Below are positions 43,397-55,629 of a stretch of DNA of 64,000 nt, in pieces. Source of the DNA: Bimuria novae-zelandiae CBS 107.79. Its lineage: Eukaryota; Ascomycota; Dothideomycetes; Pleosporales; Didymosphaeriaceae. Below the pieces are notes generated by a model. It had not been told where the DNA came from. It searched no databases and saw only the letters and a list, made by a program, of their open reading frames with translations. Both the position numbers and the translations under genes were made by a program. Every line of letters begins with the position of its first letter. Within the stretch, counting starts at the first letter, position 1. The stretch spans positions 493,066 to 557,065 of the forward strand of contig ML976674.1 of assembly GCA_010015655.1 (NCBI GenBank). The letters are read 5' to 3'.

Positions 43397-45607
43397 CTAC
43401 TTCTTCCCCTTCACACCCCCTTGTTCGGTTGAGGGTGCCACGAGCGTCGCACCAGTATCCACCCTGCCCACACTAACCCGGAACCTCTTCCATTCGACCA
43501 CTTCGTCCTCAGCAGCTGTCCCCCCTTTTTGCTCACTCTCCTCAATGCCAACCTCAGTCTTCAAGCTCCCTACATTCTCTTTCTCTTTGACCACCTTCTC
43601 CTTAACGAACAGCGCATACAACCTCTCCCTCCCCTTCGTAACCGGAATCTCCTTCTCAAGGTCAATCCAGCACGCCTCACCCTGTGCATCAAACGCCCTC
43701 CGCTGGAGCTGAAATACTCCGTCTTGAACCCACCGATCAATGCGAGGGGCCAGCGCCTTTCTAAACCTCGACAGGAAAATGCAGAACCGTAGCACGAACA
43801 TGCTGAAGAGACTAATCAGGCTCGCAAACGTAGTCACAAACACCAGCGCGAAGACATTCACATTGGCAAAGCCACCCGCTTTCCGCATCCGCAGACTCGC
43901 ACACAGTTGCTTGTCTCCAACGCTGGTGGGCTCGTCTATGTACGCATCGCCTGCGTCGTCGAAGACCTTGGGTCCGATGACGGATACAGAGAGCAATGTT
44001 TGAAAGCCTGTCCAGACGAAGGCTTCCCATGCTGTGACTTCGCGGATCCATTGGTCCGCAGGGAGTCCGGGGGAGTGACCGACCATGACGGTCTTACTGG
44101 CGCGCAGGTTGCCCAGGTGCGGGCTGCGGTTCATGTCCGAGACGCGGGTGAGTGATTGCAGGAGCTGGAGGATGGAGGCCTGGATGGGCGACGCATCGGG
44201 ATAGATGGTGGTGGGTGTGTCGGGGGCAGCGCTGGGGCCGAGCGGGGTGCAGTAGTCTTCCTTGCCCGGACGGGGGTAGCAGTATTGATGCTTGGGAGTG
44301 TAAGAAGGTGACGATCAGTAGTAGAGGGTGAGAGGGCGGCCTTACCTGAATGGCACACCCAACGACCCCTGCTTTATGGTCGGACCAGTACAGTGCTTTG
44401 TCTTTGCCGGAGGCTTGTTGTCGCATTTCGATGCGGTGCGCGGCAAAAAGCGGATCTTCGACCGGGTTTTCGTATACCACGGCATTGGGCCATACTACGA
44501 TGAGTGCGACGTCTGCGTCGGTCCGGCTCATCTCTGCAAGCGGATTTATCACACCTCCAACTGAATCACTGTGCACATACGACATCATAGCACTGTGAGA
44601 CCCATGATTAGCCAGGAGTCGCGGACTTTGGAGCGGCATACCTACGTAGTGTAGAACGACATTTGGTGTTCTACCAATATAGACTCCAAATTGAAAGTAA
44701 CCTCAGGATGTTGGTTCTCAGGTACACCTTTCCAGGATCCATATTCAAGTGTCCAACGCTCTGCCGGGTTTCCGCGGTTCAGATACTCGGGTGGCCTCTC
44801 GAAAACATGGCCTGCTCGCGGCAGAACGTTACAGGTAGTTCTGCGACGGAGCTTGACCGTGTCCTCTTCTTTGATGTTGAGCCCAAAGTGCGTTCTCATG
44901 TCTATCACGCCAGAGTCCATAGCAATCGCCGAAGAGCCTTCGCCAGCGCACATGGTGTCGTTCCATGGACACGCGACGGGATCGGCACTAAACGTAATGT
45001 TTGGCCGATGGAACGTGTTGCGGCAGAGCGCGGGGAGCGATGAGCTGTTCTGGTAGCAGCTTGTTGCGTAGGATTGGATCGAATCGCCATGCGTGGCCAG
45101 TACACTGACAGCCTGCTGAGTGCCTGAGAAGACTTTGGTATTATTGATGCGGCCGCAGAAGGGGCTGTCGACCAAGACCTCAATGTTCGAGTTGTCCACA
45201 GCATACGAAGTAGAGATGCCGCCAGCAATGGAACCGAGGGTGAACAAAAGAGCGAATGCCAACACTGGTAGAGCCCGGAGTATAGAATGGGGGACCTTCG
45301 ATCTCCACGCCCAGGAGATCTTGAGAGAGTCGGCTAGGAACGCGGTTGGTGTTGGCATAGTTCGGAGTAGAACTTGTTGCTGCCAAAACAGGCCTTCTGA
45401 TGCAACACCATGGGCTCGCATTTGGTGAAGTGTAAACGTTACCAGGTTCCATAACTGGGCCGTGGCTACCGATGCTAGGATTGTAAGAAGAGCAACGATG
45501 AGAGTGCCGGTTTCTGCCTCCACGGTGTAAGTTTGCCCCACGATTGGGCCCTTGCTCCAGTCAATCCAGTAGCCTCGTTTGACGAAGCGATCATCGAGTT
45601 CGGCCAT
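43397..45607 (-). CDS. Large fungal membrane protein of unknown function
   Basis: Three exons, 45607-44646, 44592-44346 and 44290-43397; 2103 nt, 700 aa with in-frame junctions. Start chosen at the first ATG (MAELDDRF). Hydrophobic segments lie at about 33-55 (LIVALLTILASVATAQL) and 110-132 (ALPVLAFALLFTLGSIAG), and another near 560-585 (FALVFVTTFASLISLFSMF). The part between is probably outside the cell or in a lumen: it has several N-glycosylation sequons (NNT, NSS, NIT, NDT) and paired Cys. The block VGCAIQHQYCYPRPGKEDYC across the intron 2 junction is the most conserved-looking feature. I recall this layout, two N-terminal membrane segments with a GC-x-x-Q-x-Q-x-C block, in many uncharacterised ascomycete proteins. 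No enzymatic motif is visible. Confidence 0.82.
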
Positions 45608-46662
45608 TGTAGAGAACGTGAAGGGAAAATACGAGAGCTGTTCGAAGATGAAATGACCGAGACCTGGAAGGGTCAAAGGTCAGACCGACAATCTTTATAA
45701 CAGTATTTTATACGGACCCCATGCTGCTTGCTGGCTCGCCAAGTGAGAGATTATCTTCGTTGTTGTGCATGCGATGGGTTACAGCAGAGCGGCTCATGGT
45801 CCCAAAAAAGGTCGTTCCTGGGGCTAAATTGGGGGTTCAGATGCATGCTGACCACCGAACCTAACCGAAAGATATAATTATCCAGGGTCGGGCCAATGAG
45901 AGAGATGTTTGGATACGAACATCACTCTTGGCGGCATGCAATTGGGTGAGGGGTCCAAATATGGCGAAGGTTGTGGCTCCTATGCAGTTCGGATTCGTTC
46001 TTTCTTAGCTGGTCGTGTTTGGCGACGTTTTCAGCTGCGTGCCACCAGCCGTAGAGTGCAACTCTTGGAACAGCAGTGATTGCGATGATATGCGCTCGAT
46101 TTAGGAAGAGAGATTGACGAGAAAACCGGCCGTTATCGGTCACAGACAACGGCGGGGGTAAGCTTTGAAGAGAAAGAGAGTCCACAGCGGGTGTGGATGT
46201 CGTTTGTGCATGTGCGATGGGAACTTTCAAGCACTCATATGATCCACTGCAATCATCGCGTGTTCAGATGTAAGCATCCCAATAAGGAGAACTTTGGATG
46301 GAAGGCAGGTCGTCATGTACAAAGGTTACTAGGTAAGAGTGATGATTTGACTTTTCACCAACGTCGCCGGGCGGAGTTGTCGCTGTCACCGTGAACAGGC
46401 GCTAAATCACATCGAGCTTGTGAAGGGAAGGAACTACCCACGCCAATTTCGAAATTCGAATATTGTCTATGTAATAACAATGCAGCAAGCAACACTGGAC
46501 CTACCTTTACACCGTCACAAAAGGGCGAAGCAGTAGTGAAAGCTCCATAGCTCTGGCTTAGCGGGGCAGCTACTCGCCCGAACCGTGCGTCATATCGGCA
46601 CCCTACATACCCACATCAACACCACCTGCATCTTCCCTTACCCACGCAGCCACCCGCCCACC
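45608..46662. promoter_or_regulatory. Divergent intergenic region upstream of GET4
   Basis: About 1.05 kb between divergent starts. A 102-codon minus frame (45922-46230) has no family features. The GET4 leader just before 46663 is C-rich, as is common in fungal promoters. Confidence 0.4.
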
Positions 46663-47736
46663 ATGTCTTCCAAAATCGACAAGACAATCAAGCGCCAGCA
46701 AGAAAAGTACTCCCGCACCCCCTCCCCTCCCTTTCCACACTAACACGCCCCAGAATCGCCGAAGGGCAGTTCTACGAAGCCCACCAACAGCTCCGCGTCA
46801 TCGCGGCGCGCTACGTCAAAGCGTCCAACTGGACCGCGGCGACCGACATTCTCTCGCAAGGCGCGCAGTCCCTCCTGCAAGCCGGCCAGGGCGGCTCCGG
46901 CGGCGACCTATGCATCTTCCTGCTCGAAGTGTTCCACAAGAGCGAGACGAAGCCCGATGCCGCGAGCAAGAGCAAGCTGCTCAGCCTGCTGCGCGCGTTC
47001 CCTAAAAATGAGCCTACGCGCAAGAAATTCGTGAATGAGATGTTGGGATGGAGCGCGAAGTGGGGCGAGTATCCGGCGGGGGATCCGGAGATACATCATG
47101 TTGCGGGGACGTTGTATGCTGAGGGTGCGTGTACCCACCCTTCCCCTAAGCAGTTGGATGTCGGGCTGATAGGATTGATATATAGATCTCGAACCCTACG
47201 AAGCAGAACGCCACCTGATCCTCGGCACAAAAGACTCCCCCTCCCCCCTCGCCGCCCTCGAATACGCCTGGTACGCCTCCGACGCCCCGCACACGGCACC
47301 CCTCTACGTCGCGCGCGGCACCCTGCCCTACCTCCTCGCCGGCAACCTGCGCGCCGCAAACAAGTTCTTCTTGCTCTTCACCTCCTCGCTGTCGAAACAG
47401 CCTTCGCTTGGCGCGCAAGAAGTGTCGACCACGTCCTCTGATCTGCGCGTGTACCCTTCCCTCCCGCTGCTGAACTTCCTGGGCTTGTTATTGTTGGCGG
47501 TGGAGAGGGGCGATCCGAGTTTGTACAGGCAGCTCAAGAGCCATTATTCGAGCCATTTGAAGGATGTGAATTGGAATGAGGCGCTGGATACGATTGGTGA
47601 GATGTACTTTGGGATTAAGATTCCGCGGCAGGGGAATCCGATGATGGATATGCTGGGGAATATGTTCATGGGTGGGGGGATGGGTGGTGGCGGTGCGTCG
47701 AAGGCGAAGAAGCCGCCTGTTGCTGGTCTGGATTGA
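46663..47736 (+). CDS. GET4: GET4, Golgi-to-ER traffic / tail-anchored protein insertion factor
   Basis: Three exons, 46663-46706, 46754-47124 and 47186-47736; 966 nt, 321 aa. Frame continuous; the first intron is only 47 bp. The protein is an alpha-helical repeat of the Get4 family: IAEGQFYEAHQQLRVIAARY near the N-terminus, then FLLEVFHKSETKPD, a central HLILGTKDSPSPLAALEYAW and C-terminal LLNFLGLLLLAVERGD and EALDTIGEMYFGI. The C-terminal tail is Gly/Met-rich (MFMGGGMGGGG). Get4 with Get5 bridges Sgt2 and the Get3 ATPase in the cytosol, delivering tail-anchored membrane proteins to the ER. Length matches yeast Get4 (about 312 aa). It converges with the DXO gene (215 bp between the stops). 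Confidence 0.93.
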
Positions 47737-47951
47737 GCCGGGAGATGTGTTATGATGAGACGAGTACATGTCTTGGGAAAAGTTGGGCGATATACCCTAG
47801 CCGGTTCGATGCTTCTATTCAATTGTGTATAATTATTTTCCAAATGAGTCCGGTCGAGACGTGTACGCAATACTGAGTGAGTAATCGTTTTTCAACAGAG
47901 GGAGACATGAACGGTACGACCGTTCGGGTATCATGGTGATCTCAGTCTCTG

Positions 47952-49361
47952 CTACTCTACGTCTTCATCTCCTCCTCCACCAACCTTACCCTCCATCTCT
48001 TTCCTCCACTCCCTAAACTCCCGACTCACAATCCCCCCACCGCCATCCCCCTCCTCCCGCACCTCCACGACCCCCGTCTTCTTCCCCAACCTCACCCTAT
48101 ACACCTTCCCCTCCTCTTTCACAACCTCCCTCAACCACCCCAGCACTGCGGCCGCAAAGTTGATACACACATTCCCGTCCCAGCACCCCGTGCCTCTCCT
48201 CACCATTCCCGGAATCGCTCCCGTCTCGAGCTCCTGCACGCCGGTCAGGATGCCTTGTTTACTCCTCCAGCCGATAATGATCTTAGGCACGCCGAGCAAG
48301 AACGACTGTGCCCAGAATTTAAGCAGTTTGCGCTCGAATTTTAGCGTGTCGCGGTGGGAAGGGTGGGGCGGGAGGGCTTCGGAGGTTTTGAGCTCGATCC
48401 AGGGGATTTGAATATTTCCTTCGGGAGAAGAGGATGGAGAGGGTTTAGGCGCGGATAAGCCGTCGACTTCGCCGCCCAGGAGCAGCTTGTGCGGGCCGAT
48501 GGATGTGCGTACGATGCTGCAGTGTTGCGCGTAGTTCGATACCGGCGCGGTCCCGCGGGCGTTTATAACTTCGCGAGGGGTGGAGGACGGAGGGGTGGGA
48601 AGGAGGGAGAGGGTTTCGAATTTGTAACCCCAGTACGTCATCATTTTATGATTGGGCAGCCCGGGGTCCTGCCATTTAGGCGGCCGCGAGGCTTCTTGCG
48701 CCCTTTGCGCAGCGCGCGAGGGGAAGTCTTCCTCGATGTATATAGTGCCGTCGTGCAATGTGGCTAGCATCTCAAACTCTGCGAACATGTCGAAGGGCGC
48801 TGTCATGAGCTTTGTCATCATCCCGCGCCATGTTACAAAATCCGCGTGTTCCTTCACCCCGGTTTTGCGCTCTTTGCTTGCCACGGCGCGGAGGAGGCTG
48901 TCTAGATGTGGGTCGGTTGTGTCCTCGTAGTGCCGGAACATGTCAAAGCCTTCTTTGAGGTCGGCGCCGATGCGAGGGGGACAGTAGTAGTTTATGCCCG
49001 ATTCGTCTTCGACGTAGGTGTGCGTGGCGTCGTAGGAGAAGTGCGTTACTTCGCGCGGGCGTTTGATGCTGGCGGAGGCGCCGCGGAATTGGTTGAGGGG
49101 CTGGATGGGGAAGCGGGATATCGAGGACGTAGGTGCAGGTGCCCAGTCTTTGATAGAGGAGCTTGGGGTTAGGTTGGGAGGTGCGGGTGCGGCGTGTCGG
49201 ATTGCGTGCGTTCGTGGTCGTTTTCGCGGAGGTGAGGCGGGTTCTCCGTCGTCGGGGTGGACATGTGCGGGATTGGGAGGCTTCGGAGGCAGGCCGTTGG
49301 GAAATGGAGCTGGGTTAGCCATGTCTTGAGCATCTTGCTTTGCTTGTGCTTGTGAGTCCAT
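47952..49361 (-). CDS. RAI1: Decapping nuclease, DXO/RAI1 family
   Basis: 469 codons starting at ATG (MDSQAQAKQ); the frame is open further upstream but has no ATG there. The N-terminal 110 residues are disordered and Pro-rich. The family starts near PREVTHFSYDATHTYVED, with the YYCPPRIG block, then KMMTYWGYKFE. The catalytic motifs are GGEVDGL (acidic pair) and WIELKTSE (E-x-K). Rai1/DXO enzymes remove incomplete or non-canonical 5' caps and, in some species, have 5'-3' exonuclease activity; Rai1 partners the nuclear exonuclease Rat1. The final 60 residues are Glu/Gly-rich. Filamentous fungi may have two DXO-type genes, so RAI1 versus DXO1 is not settled. Single exon by my reading. Confidence 0.88.
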   Translation of the reverse strand: MDSQAQAKQDAQDMANPAPFPNGLPPKPPNPAHVHPDDGEPASPPRKRPRTHAIRHAAPAPPNLTPSSSIKDWAPAPTSSISRFPIQPLNQFRGASASIKRPREVTHFSYDATHTYVEDESGINYYCPPRIGADLKEGFDMFRHYEDTTDPHLDSLLRAVASKERKTGVKEHADFVTWRGMMTKLMTAPFDMFAEFEMLATLHDGTIYIEEDFPSRAAQRAQEASRPPKWQDPGLPNHKMMTYWGYKFETLSLLPTPPSSTPREVINARGTAPVSNYAQHCSIVRTSIGPHKLLLGGEVDGLSAPKPSPSSSPEGNIQIPWIELKTSEALPPHPSHRDTLKFERKLLKFWAQSFLLGVPKIIIGWRSKQGILTGVQELETGAIPGMVRRGTGCWDGNVCINFAAAVLGWLREVVKEEGKVYRVRLGKKTGVVEVREEGDGGGGIVSREFREWRKEMEGKVGGGGDEDVE

Positions 49362-49717
49362 ATTCGTTGCGGTGAGCTTGAGGGCTCGTCGGAATTGTGA
49401 TGGTGTCTTGGGTACGCAGCGGCACCAATCCTCCTCTTTTTGGTCGCGGAAGACGTTCCCAGATATAGAATTCGGCAATAAGTACTGGCGCAAGACTCAA
49501 CTACCTCGCAATTTGCCTTGTCGAAGTCGTTGTTCTCCCACCCACGCGCCGTGGCCTAAGCTCCGCTCCGCTCCTTCCCCGCAAGACCTCCGCGCTACGG
49601 CGCACCACAACAACCAACCCTACAAAACACCAAACGCGCTCCCCTCTCGAACAACCACAACCGTCTCCTACCCTCTCTTCTCACAACACCACAACACCTT
49701 ACTCTCTGCCACACACA
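49362..49717. promoter_or_regulatory. Divergent intergenic region, DXO and acidic hypothetical
   Basis: 356 bp with a C/T-rich plus strand just before the start at 49718, including repeated ACAACC and CACAAC words. Confidence 0.4.
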
Positions 49718-50614
49718 ATGGACTCCCACGCCCCCCGCCGCCCTCCCCGCGCCCTTCCCAGCAGCACCGCGCCCCCACCGCGCCGCCTCTTCCAAACCAC
49801 ACATGCTCCCCCCGGCCCGCGCGCCCCCTCCCGCGCAACCACCGCCTCCAAGCCCTCCACCGTACACATCCCGCCCGATGCGAGCACGAACCCCGACGCC
49901 GACCTCGTCGAGCGCGACAGCCAGGGGAACTACAAGATCATAGCGGCGCCGGCAGCGATGCGGCTCGCGATCGAGAAGCCGATGACCGCCGAGGAGGAAG
50001 AGCGCGAGCAGGAGCGGCAAGTGATTGCGCTGTATGGGAGGAGTGGCGCGTGGAGTGATCAAGCTGGTGAGTACTTTTTTTCCATTCCTTGGGGTTGATT
50101 GATTGGGGGGATGGTGAGGATGAGACTGCGTTTACTTCACGTGTGCGTATCAGGAGAGAAGGCGGTGCATGTGTGTCAGACGCATACGCAGAAGAAGCAG
50201 ACGCAGACGCAGACGCAGGCTGGCGGGTTGAGTTACCGCATGGAGAAGCTCTCGTTCGACGCGGATAGACTGTCCCTCGGCACCGACTCGGACTCTGAAG
50301 ATCAAGACGAAGACGAAGATGAAGAGGAGGACTACGAGCGCGGCACCGACGACGGCTGGGGATACTGGGATGCGCATGCGCGGATCTATCAGCTTGAGAA
50401 GCGTGCGGCCGAGGAGGAAGTCGCGTTTGACGAGGCACATGGCTTGTGTCATTGGATCAATGAGCGTGGCGAGATTGTTTGGGTTCATGCTGACCGGTGC
50501 GCAGCGGTTCAGGAGGAGATCGAGGGCGCGCTCAAGTCGAGCATGAGTCGCATGATCGCGAGCCTGGAGACGGACAAATGGATGTTTGAGGGCGAGGGTG
50601 GACGCAAGAATTGA
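49718..50614 (+). CDS. Hypothetical acidic protein, exon structure unresolved
   Basis: A first open block from the ATG at 49718 runs to a clear donor (G|GTGAGT at 50067): Pro/Ala-rich, then LVERDSQGNYKIIAAPAAM and EEEEREQERQV. A second block, well open to 50614, starts at the latest at the ATG at 50240 and reads LSLGTDSDSEDQDEDEDEEE, then GWGYWDAHARIYQLEKRAAEEE, and ends near WMFEGEGGRKN. The two blocks look like one gene, but the obvious donor (phase 1) with the obvious acceptor (CAG before 50160) puts the second block out of frame. Either a distant acceptor inside the second block, an extra small intron, a frameshift or two separate genes would explain this. An (ACGCAG) repeat sits at 50188-50219, just where the model fails. 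Function unknown. Confidence 0.55.
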
Positions 50615-50919
50615 ATGGCGATGGGTGAGGCTGATTGGATGGTGATCGGAATGTCTATGGCGGTTGTGTAATGCATGTTTGGATATCGCGAGTTGGAAAG
50701 TGATTGGGATGATGGATGGATGTTTGGGCACGAGAAGCTGGCCAGCGGCTGATCTCTACGGACATGACCCACTGCTCAGCACACGATATGATACCCACTG
50801 GCCCACACGAGCGCCACGTCCACAAATAGGACAAGAATAATAATGATAACGATACTCTAACACATTCCAACAACCCAAATTCCACTCCAAACATCTTCTG
50901 TACACACCTCTTTAGCGGT
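50615..50919. other. Convergent intergenic region
   Basis: 305 bp between convergent stops, expected to hold both 3' UTRs. No features seen. Confidence 0.4.
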
Positions 50920-53393
50920 CTACCCAAACCGAAACCTACTCCCCAACGTCCCAAACCGCTCCCTCTCCGGCGGCTTCGTGGGACTCTGATTCGCAATCTG
51001 CGCCCCCTCCTGCACCTTCCCAATCAGCATCTGCCCCCTCAACGGATCCACCTTGCCATACTTCTTATTCCGCTGCGCGACGTCAAAGTACTCCATCACA
51101 TCGTCCGTCCCCATGAGCGCGACCGTCTGCGTCAACTCATCCAGGTTATCCAACAGCAACGGATCGCCTAGCCCTTCTACAAAGTTCGCGAGGTACTGCG
51201 TGTCTATCTCAAGCGCGGTGACGGCGGCGGGCGTGATGCGCTTTACAGAGTCGTCCAAGGGGAGGGCGAGAATGGCGTCTTTAGCGTGGGAGAGAGCGTC
51301 GAAGTATACGAAGCCTTTTACCTCCTCGGGGAGAGCGAGGAGCACCGAGTTCGAGATGTCGCTGAGCCAGCGCGTCATTTCGCGCATGTACTCGCTCGGC
51401 TCGCTCACGGGCTTGCTAGCCATCCAATCGTACTCTGCCGTCTCGACTAATTGGTCGATCTTACTGTTCACGACTTCAAAAATGCGGTCAGAAGCTTGCT
51501 TCTTCGCGGCGCGGAACTTCTCGGTTGCGTGGAGCGTGACGGGGCCGGTGGCGGAGGGCGACGAGCGCGCTTCGAAGAGGAGCGCTTCGAGCTCGTGGCA
51601 CGCGGTTTCGAAATGCTCGACGTTGGTGAGAATCTGGACGATTTGTCCGGGGTACTGGGATGCGAGGCGGTCGACGAGGGACTGGCAGACTTCGTTGCAG
51701 AGCAAATCGTCCAGCGCGGTGCGCAGCGTCTCGTCGATAATCGACGATTTCTGGAAGTAGTCGTCGGAAAACAGATAGATTTGATTGAGGAAGTTCCGCA
51801 CGTCGATGCAGCAGAGGGGGTACATCTGCGAGAAGGGCAGCACGCAGGGGAAGCTGAGATGGTTAGCGGGCGGTGAAGGGGTGATGTGGGACGGCTGACG
51901 TACGTGAGCTCCTCGCGGGATTTTTCGGGCGTGTACCAACTGACTGTTATGACTTTGTCGTATTCCTCGAGGCTGTTGAGTGTCATGGGCATATAGTCGT
52001 CTGTGGAGACGATCTCGGTGAAATCTTCGCTAAAGCGCTTTTTGAGCAGTTCTGAGTACTTGGAGAAGAGGGTGAGGAGGAGGTCCTTCATGGTCGAGAC
52101 GGAATAGCCCCATTTCTAGATTGTGGTAAGTACGGTTCTTGATTGAAGGGAATGGAATATAAACCTCCATAGTCAGCATGAACAAGGCCACCCTGCCTTT
52201 GATCTTCAGCAGTATCTCGTCGTTCTCTAGTTGTGGTAAAGATTTGGTGATGAGCTGGATCGCCCTGGCGCACATGGCATCCCAGAGCTCGTGGATGTCA
52301 CTCTGTGATCGCAGGTTTATCGTTCTGGCTGCCGTGGCCTTCTCAATGATCGCGAAGCCTGCGATGCTCTCCAATAAGCTGCTCAGCTCACCACACTCCT
52401 CGTCAAGCAAGTTCAACGTCTGTGGTAAAATCAAGTCTTTCTGCTGTTTCCTGTCTTCGGCATACTCGGCTTTGAACTGTTCCCTCTTCCCAAGCGTGTC
52501 ATAGATATGAATGGCTTCAAATAGCGGGGTGAAGTCTGTCTCGACACCAGCTTCCTCGTTGTTGAGAACATCAAATTCGTCCGTCTCGTCTGCGACAAGC
52601 TCAGTTGCAGAGTTGAGTTTGAACTTGGCGAACCGCGGATCCACCTTCGCCCGCTCTTGGTTTCGCGTGAGGCGTACGTCAGTGTAGTAGAAGGACACTT
52701 CACCAAGCAACTGCGACTGCTCGCGAATCTGGTAAAGCCATGTGCTCAGATCGGCCTTGACGGCTTCACGGATTTGCTCCCTCGCCACAGGCACGCTCTT
52801 GTCGATCAAGCCAGCAAGTTTGTATCGACTGATGCCCTTCAAATGGATAGTTTGCAGTTCATCCAGCGCGCGCAAAGAAGCGTAATAGTTCTTCTCCTTT
52901 AGAAGCTCGTACACGGTGTTAGCGAGACGCAGGACTTCCAGACAGTCGTTCAAAGCTGCATTTGCTTCGTTGATATTTTGTCGCACATTACGCGATTCCT
53001 TCAACGCCTGCTTCTGCGCATGCAGCTTCTCCGCGCTTTCCTGGATGGATGCTTGAAGGGTAAGGATCTCATCGGTAATGTCCACAGTTCCCGACCGGAC
53101 TTTGAGAAGCGAGTCAACAGAGCCGATGAATTCTTGGTGATTTGCACTACAAATACGCTCGATTTCGGCTTCTCTGTTGTTGGAGTATTGATCAAATGCC
53201 TGGAGGAGCTGACTGGTGTGGCGCGCATCTTTCATAATCGGGACTAGCTGCTCGATGTAGTCGGTGTCTGAGCTCGACTGAGATATCTATGACAGTGTTG
53301 GTAAAGTAGAATGCGTACATCATCACGTGCGTGTGTGGTTACCTGCTTGATGGCTACCCATAGGTCATCCCTCGGATCCACTGCGGACGGCAT
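50920..53393 (-). CDS. SEC15: Exocyst complex subunit SEC15
   Basis: Four exons, 53393-53343, 53286-52165, 52115-51904 and 51853-50920; 2319 nt, 772 aa. The short first exon (MPSAVDPRDDLWVAIKQ) joins ISQSSSDTDYIEQLVPIMKD. Coiled coil follows (residues 60-120, ILTLQASIQESAEKLHAQKQ), then helical CATCHR-type bundles, with the C-terminal Sec15 domain from about 400 (MYPLCCIDVRNFLNQIYLF, and near the end LEIDTQYLANFVEGLGDP). The donor after TMEVYIPF is easy to miss: reading on gives a false end in another frame. Sec15 links the Rab GTPase Sec4 to the exocyst, tethering secretory vesicles at growing hyphal tips. The length agrees with filamentous fungal Sec15. Confidence 0.92.
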
Positions 53394-53791
53394 GCTGGGA
53401 GATGCCTAGCGCGGCGCGCGCTTCGGGGATTTCGCGACAATTCCGGCCACTTTTCGAATGTTTTATCTTATGGAGTATATGGACTGCAACGATTCTTTTG
53501 CGAATGTAAAATCGGAGTGCTGGGCGCACAAGTCGTTGTGAAAGGTGCATGAAAGGTGTGTACCGGAGTTCCGATGTTGCCAGCTTGGACGCGGATATAG
53601 CCGAGCACGTGACTTGAGCCGCTTCCCCACCTGCGACATCCGTGCCCTTGCCCCGTGCGGTGGCGTGCGGGGCATTCGATTTGCTCCGATGACACTCCGA
53701 TGACACTCCGTTTAATTTTCAGCAATCCGACTCCGAAACAGATACTTTTTATATCTTCCTGCCTGTGCAATTGAAAAATCATTCACACAAA
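53394..53791. promoter_or_regulatory. Divergent promoter region, SEC15 and LYS9
   Basis: 398 bp. An imperfect direct repeat (GATGACACTCC, twice at about 53688-53709) lies 80-100 bp upstream of LYS9. A TTTTTATAT word at 53746 is a candidate TATA box for LYS9, about 40 bp before its ATG. Confidence 0.45.
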
Positions 53792-55345
53792 ATGGAGGCC
53801 GTCACAAGTAAGTTGAAAATTTGAGATGCACCAGGAAACGAGAGCTAAACAATGATCAGACAAACTGCAGCAAGTGCTTGGTGGGGGTAGCAGCACCAAC
53901 CAGTGAGTCTATGTTGCATCAAAACATGAAATGCAACGACTGACCACAGTACAGCTCTGTTCTTTTGCTCGGTGCTGGCTTCGTGTAAGCATTCACACTC
54001 CAATTCATCCAGCCATATTCTCATAATTCGTAGCACGCGACCCACCGCTGAGGTCCTCGGAAACTCAGGCGTCAAAGTCACAGTCGCCTGCCGGACGCTC
54101 GAGAAGGCAAAGGCCTTGGCCAAGGGCATCAACAACGCCACTGCCATCAGCCTTGACGTCTCAAACGCTGAAGCGCTCGATGCCGAGGTAGAGAAGGTTG
54201 ATCTAGTCATCAGCTTGATCCCATACACCTACCATGCGACCGTCATCAAGTCCGCCATCCGCAAGAAGAAGAATGTCGTCACAACCTCATACGTCTCACC
54301 CGCGATGGAAGAGCTCGATGCTCAGTGCAAGGAGGCTGGCATCACCGTCTTCAACGAGATTGGTGTTGATCCCGGCGTCGACCATCTCTCCGCCGTCATC
54401 ACCATCGACGACGTCCACAAGGCCGGAGGCAAGATCCTCTCCTTCAAGTCATACTGCGGTGGACTGCCTGCACCTGAGGCATCGGATAACCCGCTCGGAT
54501 ACAAGTTCTCTTGGAGCTCTCGCGGCGTGCTGCTTGCGCTCCGCAACCAGGCTAAGTGGTGGCAAGACGGCAAGGTCAAGGAGGTTGAGGGCCCCGAGCT
54601 GATGGCCGAGGCTAAGCCGTACTTCATATACCCCGGCTTCGCTTTCGTCGCATACCCCAACCGCGACTCCACCCCCTACAAGGAGCGCTATAAGATCCCT
54701 GAGGCGCAGACCATCGTCCGCGGTACGCTGCGGTACGGCGGTTTCCCAGAGTACATCAAGACGCTTGTCGACATTGGCTTCCTCACCGAGGACCCCAAGG
54801 ACTTTCTCAAGGAGGGTTCTACCATTTCTTGGAGGGAAGCTACTGCCAAGATCATCGGCGCCGAGGGCGACAAGGAGGAGAACATCGTCTGGGCGATAAG
54901 CTCGCGCACGAAGTTCGCTTCCACCGAGGAGAAAGACCGCATCCTCGACGGCCTCCGCTGGATCGGTCTCTTCTCCGACGAGAAGATCACACCCCGTGGC
55001 AACCCGCTCGACACGCTCTGCACGACGCTCGAGCAGAAGATGCAGTACGAAGAGGGCGAGCGCGACATGGTCATGCTGCAGCACAGGTTCGAGATCGAGA
55101 ACAAAGATGGCAGCAAGGAGGTGCGCACCGAGACGCTCGTTGATTATGGCGACCCCAAGGGCTACTCCTCCATGGCGAAGCTGGTCGGTGTACCGTGCGC
55201 TATTGCCGTGCAGCAGGTGCTTGACGGCACCATCTCCCAGAAGGGCGTGCTCGCACCCATGGACCCGGAAATCTGCCGGCCGTTGATGAAGATCCTAGAG
55301 GACAAGTATGACGTGCGCTTCAAGTCGAAGACGATCAAGCAGTAG
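53792..55345 (+). CDS. LYS9: Saccharopine reductase (glutamate-forming), lysine biosynthesis
   Basis: Four exons, 53792-53807, 53860-53902, 53955-53984 and 54034-55345; 1401 nt, 466 aa. The three tiny leading exons rebuild the N-terminus MEAVTNKLQQVLGGGSSTN and the dinucleotide loop SVLLLGAGFVTRPTAE (G-x-G-x-x), which would be lost if the gene were taken from the long frame alone. Later blocks are VTVACRTLEKA, LVISLIPYTYHA, NEIGVDPGVDHLSA, SYCGGLPAPEASDNPLGYKF, NRDSTPYKERYKIPEA and TPRGNPLDTLC. The enzyme makes saccharopine from 2-aminoadipate semialdehyde and glutamate with NADPH, the penultimate step of the fungal alpha-aminoadipate lysine pathway. Strong match in length and motifs to yeast Lys9 (446 aa). 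Confidence 0.95.
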
Positions 55346-55629
55346 GGCACTGCAAGAGCGTTTAGATCCTGACCGAAGAGTCAGTGACCGGGTGATGAAC
55401 GAACACGTTCGCTTCTTGGGTTTTGACATGATTGCATGATACACGTATAGACAAAAGAAATGTAAAAAAATCTTTCAGACACACTCAAAGACCGTATCCG
55501 CGTTTCATACTAATGGTAATGACCGTGTTCGTGATTTTGAGCCCTAACGTGCTCGGAATTCACACTACTCAGACTGCCTCCGACCTCTACCCTAACTCCA
55601 TGCCCACGCCCTCTCACATCTTCACCTCC

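Noticed and set aside
54449..55084. 211-codon minus frame opposite LYS9
   Set aside because: Antisense shadow of a strongly biased coding region.
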